46,281 nucleotides of DNA from positions 1 through 46,281 of the forward strand of contig URYZ01000003.1 in NCBI GenBank assembly GCA_900552235.1, read 5' to 3'. Position numbers and translations under genes: made by a program. Each line of letters opens with the position of its first letter. The first letter of the stretch is position 1. Positions 43,274 through 46,281 of this stretch are shown in pieces. Origin of the DNA: an uncultured Mycoplasmatota bacterium. GTDB lineage: Bacteria > Bacillota_I > Bacilli_A > RF39 > UBA660. The notes under the pieces are model-generated. The model did not search any database, had not been told where the DNA came from, and saw nothing but the letters and a program-made list of their open reading frames with translations.

Positions 43274-44929
43274 TTATTGTATTTCAACAAAATCTTGACC
43301 AAAAAGGTCAACAGCATCTTTTAATGATTCTGGTGCTTCTTTGTTTTCTATTTTATCATATTTTTCATTTTCTTGTGTTTTTTCTAACACAATTTCTTCT
43401 TTATAAGTGTATGTTATACCATTTTTTTTATCTAAAATAAATTTATTTTTAATTTGTTCCCACTCATCATCTAAAACAACTGAAACTTTATAATTTTTGT
43501 TAACTATTAAATAAATAAGTGATTCAATTTTAGATATATTTAAAAGGGCATTTTCCAATGTAGAATCATATTTAAATGAAATAATAACATCTTTTTCACC
43601 AACTACCCTTACATTTCCATCAATTAAGAATGATACAACACTCCCAAATTCTTTATTGTACAAATAATCAGATAAATTCACCCAACAAATTTTTAAATCT
43701 TCTAATAAATTTTTATTAGCAAGCGCTAATGCATTATTAATTCTTATCTTATTAATTTCGAATATTTGTTCGTTGCTTTTGTTTGCTTCAATTTCATTTT
43801 CTTTTTCAACATTATTGTTAATATCTTCCTTTTGCTTTTCTTTTGGCTTTTCCTGGAGTTCCTCTTTTTTGACAGCCTTTTCTTCATTATCAACTATTTC
43901 TATATTTTTCAATAAATTTTCAACTTTTAAAAATGCCACTTCTAATAATACCTTTTGATAACAACTATTTTTCATATTATTAACTGTATCATTTAAAATA
44001 TCAATCATTTCAAATATTTTATCTTTATCAAGCCCATATGTATTATTACTTATTAACATGTTTTTTAAATACTCAATTAACTCAGTTGCAAATAATATAA
44101 GATTTTTTCCTTTTTTGCCTAAATAATCAAGTTTTTCAAGTGCTTCTTTTGTATTACCGTTAACAAGGGCACTAACTATATCAAAGAGTTCTTCTTCTTT
44201 AACTATTCCTTTTATTTCATAAAAATCATCTATCGTTATATTAGTAGAACAGCAAGCCAATTTATCAAGTAGATTAATTGCATCACGAAGTCCACCATCT
44301 GAATATTTAGCTATTAAATTTAGGACTTCTTCTTCTACCTTTATATTTTCTTTTTCTACAATATACTTTAATTTTTTTACAATATCTTCTTCGCTTATTT
44401 TCTCAAAATTAAAGCATTGACATCTTGATATAATAGTTGCTGGAACTTTATATAGTTCTGTTGTAGCTAAGATAAATATAACGTGTTGTGGTGGTTCTTC
44501 AAGTGTTTTTAACAAAGCATTAAATGCCCCGATTGAAAGCATATGTACTTCATCAATAATATAAACTTTATACTTTGAAATAGAAGGCATTAATGTTACT
44601 TTGTCTCTTATTTCTCTTATCTCATCAACGCCATTATTTGAAGCGGCATCCATTTCAATAATATCAGGATGATTTTTTTCATTAAATGCTATACAGCTTG
44701 GACATTTTTCACAAGGTATATCATTTATAGGACTTTCACAATTCAACAATTTAGCTATTAATTTAGCTATTGTTGTTTTTCCTGTTCCCCTAGGTCCTGA
44801 AAATAAGTATGCATGAGATGTCATATTTCTATCAATAGTATTTTTTAATATTTTTGTTACGTATTGTTGCCCTACCACTTCTTCAAACGTTTGTGGTCTA
44901 TATTTTCTATATAATGCAAGATAGCTCAT
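43274..44929 (-). CDS. dnaX: DNA polymerase III subunit gamma/tau
   Basis: Central ATPase of the clamp loader. The 551 residues contain Walker A G-P-R-G-T-G-K-T-T (about 45-53), zinc-binding cysteines (C-E-S-P-I-N-D-I-P-C-E-K-C-P-S-C, about 69-84), Walker B I-I-D-E-V-H-M-L, L-K-T-L-E-E-P-P and S-R-C-Q-C-F, then domain III and a variable tau-type tail with an E/K-rich linker (about 355-390). No slippery frameshift signal was noticed, so only one product is assumed. GGGGGTG precedes the ATG. It heads the run dnaX-ybaB-recR-bofA-holB-ricT-pth-mfd. Confidence 0.96.
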   Translation of the reverse strand: MSYLALYRKYRPQTFEEVVGQQYVTKILKNTIDRNMTSHAYLFSGPRGTGKTTIAKLIAKLLNCESPINDIPCEKCPSCIAFNEKNHPDIIEMDAASNNGVDEIREIRDKVTLMPSISKYKVYIIDEVHMLSIGAFNALLKTLEEPPQHVIFILATTELYKVPATIISRCQCFNFEKISEEDIVKKLKYIVEKENIKVEEEVLNLIAKYSDGGLRDAINLLDKLACCSTNITIDDFYEIKGIVKEEELFDIVSALVNGNTKEALEKLDYLGKKGKNLILFATELIEYLKNMLISNNTYGLDKDKIFEMIDILNDTVNNMKNSCYQKVLLEVAFLKVENLLKNIEIVDNEEKAVKKEELQEKPKEKQKEDINNNVEKENEIEANKSNEQIFEINKIRINNALALANKNLLEDLKICWVNLSDYLYNKEFGSVVSFLIDGNVRVVGEKDVIISFKYDSTLENALLNISKIESLIYLIVNKNYKVSVVLDDEWEQIKNKFILDKKNGITYTYKEEIVLEKTQENEKYDKIENKEAPESLKDAVDLFGQDFVEIQ

Positions 44930-44964
44930 TTTGCACCCCCTAATTAATAATAAATCATATATAG

Positions 44965-44973
44965 ATTATATCA
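44965..44973 (-). promoter_or_regulatory. Extended -10 promoter of dnaX
   Basis: On the minus strand TG-A-TATAAT, about 35 bases before the dnaX start. No convincing -35. It lies 44 bases from the nearest parS-like site. Confidence 0.5.
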
Positions 44974-45016
44974 TAAAAAATACTTATTTACTCACATTTT
45001 TAGTGTTTTTTATTTA

Positions 45017-45032
45017 TGTTTCACGTGAAACA
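45017..45032. promoter_or_regulatory. parS site 1 (TGTTTCACGTGAAACA)
   Basis: Perfect 16-bp match to the ParB-binding site parS. The palindrome extends by one base on each side. ParB bound here would spread and recruit SMC to organise the origin region (family knowledge). Confidence 0.9.
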
Positions 45033-45044
45033 TTACTTTTTCAT

Positions 45045-45131
45045 GACTTATTAACAATTATAATTCATAAGTTACAAAAAGTGTTGTTAATATCACACTA
45101 ATCTTACCCAATTATTTCCCGGGAAATAATT
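45045..45131. repeat. 87-bp direct repeat, copy A
   Basis: From GACTTATTAACAATT to the end of a Noc-type palindrome; 82 of 87 positions are the same as in copy B (45327-45413). Inside it are nested inverted repeats (ACTTAT...ATAAGT and TATTAACAA...TTGTTAATA) around TTACAAAAAGTG. TTATTAACA differs from the DnaA-box consensus TTATNCACA at one position. Confidence 0.9.
45114..45127. promoter_or_regulatory. Noc-binding-site-like palindrome 1 (ATTTCCCGGGAAAT)
   Basis: Identical to the 14-bp consensus bound by the nucleoid-occlusion protein Noc in B. subtilis, within a 22-bp perfect palindrome (45110-45131). It stands out as a rare GC-rich core in an AT-rich gap. Confidence 0.85.
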
Positions 45132-45272
45132 TATAGCAAAAAATTTATAAACTACATTAATAAAAAAAGTAATAATTTGCATATAATGCATATTAAAAAG
45201 ATAAATATATAAAATAGTATTATAGTATAATCAATATTTATATAAGTAATTTATTAAAAGTAATAAGATATA

Positions 45273-45327
45273 TCAATGTTTCACGTGAAACATTGAATTT
45301 ATATAATAATTATACTTAATTCGTAAG
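45273..45327. repeat. 55-bp direct repeat with parS, first copy
   Basis: All 55 bases, from TCAATG of the parS palindrome to CGTAAG, recur at 46227-46281. Together with the following 87-bp repeat it makes a unit of about 140 bp (parS, AT-rich spacer, inverted repeats, Noc-type site). Confidence 0.92.
45277..45292. promoter_or_regulatory. parS site 2 (TGTTTCACGTGAAACA)
   Basis: Perfect parS 16-mer inside a 24-bp or longer palindrome (TCAA...TTGA on both sides). Its right flank is identical to that of site 6. Confidence 0.9.
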
Positions 45328-45413
45328 ACTTATTAACAATTTTATTTCATAAGTTACAAAAAGTGTTGTTAATATCACACTAAATTGACCCAATTATTTC
45401 CCGGGAAATAATT
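45327..45413. repeat. 87-bp direct repeat, copy B
   Basis: Second copy with five differences from copy A, clustered at two places (after ACAATT and before ACCC), while the inverted repeats and the Noc-type palindrome are kept without change. This pattern suggests that the palindromes are under selection. Confidence 0.9.
45396..45409. promoter_or_regulatory. Noc-binding-site-like palindrome 2 (ATTTCCCGGGAAAT)
   Basis: Second exact copy of the B. subtilis Noc-site consensus in a 22-bp palindrome (45392-45413), 103 bases to the right of parS site 2. Confidence 0.85.
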
Positions 45414-45453
45414 TGTAACATAAAAATACAAAATTATATTATTAAAAAAGTAA

Positions 45454-45469
45454 TGTTCCACGTGGAACA
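45454..45469. promoter_or_regulatory. parS-like site 3, variant TGTTCCACGTGGAACA
   Basis: Symmetric variant of parS with C/G in place of T/A at the fifth base of each half site, in a 26-bp perfect palindrome (45449-45474) whose edge overlaps the tadA stop codon. B. subtilis parS tolerates C at this position in one half. Confidence 0.75.
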
Positions 45470-45472
45470 TTA

Positions 45473-45886
45473 CTATCTTTTTGATTTAAAAAAATCGCTT
45501 AAAACCGTTTTATATTCATACATATCAAGCATTTTGTTTATATTTATATTGTTTTTATTAGCATTTTCTACATTTTTATAATTTGAATCCAATATATAGT
45601 ATACATTTTTTATTCGAGATTCAGCAATGGCTGATAAACACATATTACATGGTTCTAGTGTTACATATAAATCACAATCATTTAATCTCCATGATTTAAG
45701 CTTCTTGCATGCTTTAATAATAGCTAGCATTTCAGCATGGTATATAGATATATTTTTTAAATTTTTCTTATTATATGCTTTTGAAATAATCTTATTATTC
45801 ATAACAATAACAGCACCAACAGGAATATTTCCTTTATTTTGTGCTATTTTTGCTTGTTTTATTGCCTCTAACATGTATTTATTCAT
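45473..45886 (-). CDS. tadA: tRNA-specific adenosine deaminase TadA
   Basis: Deaminates A34 of tRNA-Arg(ACG) to inosine. The 137-residue product has the zinc motifs of the cytidine deaminase fold, H-A-E-M (about 47-50, catalytic Glu) and P-C-N-M-C (about 79-83), with G-N-I-P-V-G-A-V-I (about 18-26). Somewhat shorter than the usual 150-165 residues at the C terminus. The start at 45886 is chosen for GGAGG 4 bases upstream; an upstream in-frame start would lie in the SRP RNA. The stop codon is touched by a parS-like palindrome. It is read in line with the SRP RNA gene. Confidence 0.94.
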   Translation of the reverse strand: MNKYMLEAIKQAKIAQNKGNIPVGAVIVMNNKIISKAYNKKNLKNISIYHAEMLAIIKACKKLKSWRLNDCDLYVTLEPCNMCLSAIAESRIKNVYYILDSNYKNVENANKNNININKMLDMYEYKTVLSDFFKSKR

Positions 45887-45904
45887 ATAACCTCCAATAA
45901 AAAA

Positions 45905-45979
45905 GTGCACACATATAGGGATTATTAAGGCTGCTACTTTCCAGTCCTGACCTGTTTTTAATATATATGTTGCACAGGT
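45905..45979 (-). ncRNA. ffs: Signal recognition particle RNA, small (4.5S) type
   Basis: On the minus strand the core CAGGTCAGG-ACTGGAAAGT-AGCAGCC shows the SRP domain IV: the symmetric loop with CAGG/AGCAG and the GGAA tetraloop. The flanks GTGCAACATATA and TATATGTGTGCAC close the long helix. The RNA is about 75 nt, far shorter than the 270-nt scRNA of Bacillus. A T6 tract follows. It binds Ffh for cotranslational targeting. Ends are estimates from the helix. Confidence 0.92.
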
Positions 45980-45984
45980 AAAAT

Positions 45985-46011
45985 ATTATATTAAAACATA
46001 TAAAATGTCAA
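45985..46011 (-). promoter_or_regulatory. Promoter of the SRP RNA gene
   Basis: On the minus strand TTGACA (46006-46011) and TATAAT (45985-45990) with 15 bases between them, or TAATAT two bases downstream with the standard 17. The -35 lies 5 bases from the extended palindrome of parS site 4. Confidence 0.65.
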
Positions 46012-46023
46012 TTCATTTAACAA

Positions 46024-46039
46024 TGTTTCACGTGAAACA
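46024..46039. promoter_or_regulatory. parS site 4 (TGTTTCACGTGAAACA)
   Basis: Perfect parS 16-mer inside a 30-bp perfect palindrome (46017-46046), immediately upstream of the SRP RNA promoter. Confidence 0.9.
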
Positions 46040-46137
46040 TTGTTAAAATATATATTATTTATACAAAAATAGTAATATTCATATATATATTATACGTTTG
46101 CAATAGGAAATTTACAGAATTTTTATTATCAAAGTAA

Positions 46138-46153
46138 TGTTCCACGTGGAACA
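46138..46153. promoter_or_regulatory. parS-like site 5, variant TGTTCCACGTGGAACA
   Basis: Second copy of the symmetric C/G variant, with one further palindromic base on each side and the left flank AAAGTAA shared with site 3. Confidence 0.75.
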
Positions 46154-46226
46154 TATATTATTTTTATATAATTATACTTGCAATATTTAATATTAAAAAG
46201 TAATTGTTAAGAATAATAGTATAAAT

Positions 46227-46281
46227 TCAATGTTTCACGTGAAACATTGAATTTATATAATAATTATACTTAATTCGTAAG
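46227..46281. repeat. 55-bp direct repeat with parS, second copy (cut by window end)
   Basis: Identical over all 55 visible bases to 45273-45327. The unit continues past the window; by analogy the 87-bp repeat with a Noc-type palindrome should follow. Confidence 0.92.
46231..46246. promoter_or_regulatory. parS site 6 (TGTTTCACGTGAAACA)
   Basis: Perfect parS 16-mer inside a 38-bp perfect palindrome (46220-46257), the longest in the window. Confidence 0.9.

Larger units (their letters stand above)
44974..45472. other. Non-coding region dnaX-tadA with parS-like and Noc-type palindromes
   Basis: About 500 bases without a gene. It contains three parS-like 16-mers, two Noc-type palindromes and two copies of an 87-bp repeat (each listed separately), plus AT-rich filler with a small palindrome TGCAT-ATA-ATGCA near 45179-45191. 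In B. subtilis only the SRP RNA gene lies between tadA and dnaX. Confidence 0.85.
45980..46281. other. Non-coding region upstream of the SRP RNA with parS-like sites, cut by the window edge
   Basis: About 300 bases without a gene. It holds the SRP RNA promoter, parS-like sites 4, 5 and 6 and the start of another repeat unit that runs off the edge. The rest is AT-rich sequence with nothing recognised. Confidence 0.85.

Noticed and set aside
43773..43958. Plus-strand reading frame opposite dnaX and similar long frames opposite lysS, ftsH, metG and mfd
   Set aside because: They are antisense to well-conserved genes, lack ribosome binding sites and encode low-complexity hydrophobic sequence typical of complementary strands in AT-rich DNA.
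43800..43960. Programmed frameshift in dnaX producing gamma
   Set aside because: No A-rich slippery heptamer with a downstream hairpin was found in the linker region; a single full-length product is the simpler reading.
45017..45032. parS-like palindromes as transcription terminators
   Set aside because: The stems have no loop or T run, their 16-bp core is repeated exactly, and most do not follow a gene end.
44974..46281. The repeat region as the replication origin oriC itself
   Set aside because: No clusters of true DnaA boxes and no dnaA or dnaN gene in the window; the palindromes fit parS and Noc sites better.

Overview
The window is AT-rich (roughly three quarters A+T by eye) and comes from a low-GC Gram-positive bacterium of the Bacillota, most likely a Bacilli/Erysipelotrichia/RF39-type gut lineage (inference; no 16S rRNA in the window). 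TGA is a stop codon (clpP and dusB end with it), so this is the standard bacterial code and not that of Mycoplasma. Several sporulation-associated genes (yabP, yabQ, yabG, spoVT, bofA) indicate a spore former or a recent descendant of one.

Read from right to left, which is the direction of transcription for almost every gene, the window is a condensed version of the origin-proximal map of Bacillus subtilis: SRP RNA-tadA, dnaX-ybaB-recR-bofA-holB-ricT-pth-mfd, spoVT, T-box-metG, tatD, rsmA-yabG-veg, whiA, yabP-yabQ-divIC-tilS-ftsH-dusB-lysS. The rest of the core content is rdgB, clpP, a uridine-kinase-like gene plus gap, murI, a FemAB/MurM-type ligase, enolase, a CaCA cation exchanger, secG, rnr and smpB. 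oriC probably lies to the right of the window.

Accessory blocks sit between the core genes: a DinJ/YafQ toxin-antitoxin pair (3.3-3.9 kb); a Fic protein with an 11-bp tandem repeat at its 3' end, a YfcC-like carrier and a DUF1016 fragment (11.7-14.9 kb); an XRE-ImmA/IrrE protease with an overlapping PIN-domain gene (17.3-18.8 kb); and a seven-gene cluster of TasA-like surface proteins with a SipW-type signal peptidase and membrane proteins (28.2-32.9 kb), which occupies the place where rnmV would be expected.

The most striking feature is the right end (44.95-46.28 kb). The two non-coding stretches around tadA and the SRP RNA carry six 16-bp palindromes identical or nearly identical to the ParB site parS (TGTTTCACGTGAAACA), plus two copies of the palindrome ATTTCCCGGGAAAT, which is the Noc-binding site known from B. 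subtilis. They are embedded in direct repeats of about 140 bp, and a further repeat copy is cut by the window edge. This looks like a compact combined centromere-like / nucleoid-occlusion array beside the origin.

Smaller points: clpP appears to start at an AUU codon; FtsH ends in a Rho-N/SAP-like segment; a 12-bp stem at the rsmA/yabG junction buries the yabG start codon; and a 46-codon membrane peptide with a good ribosome binding site lies between metG and tatD.
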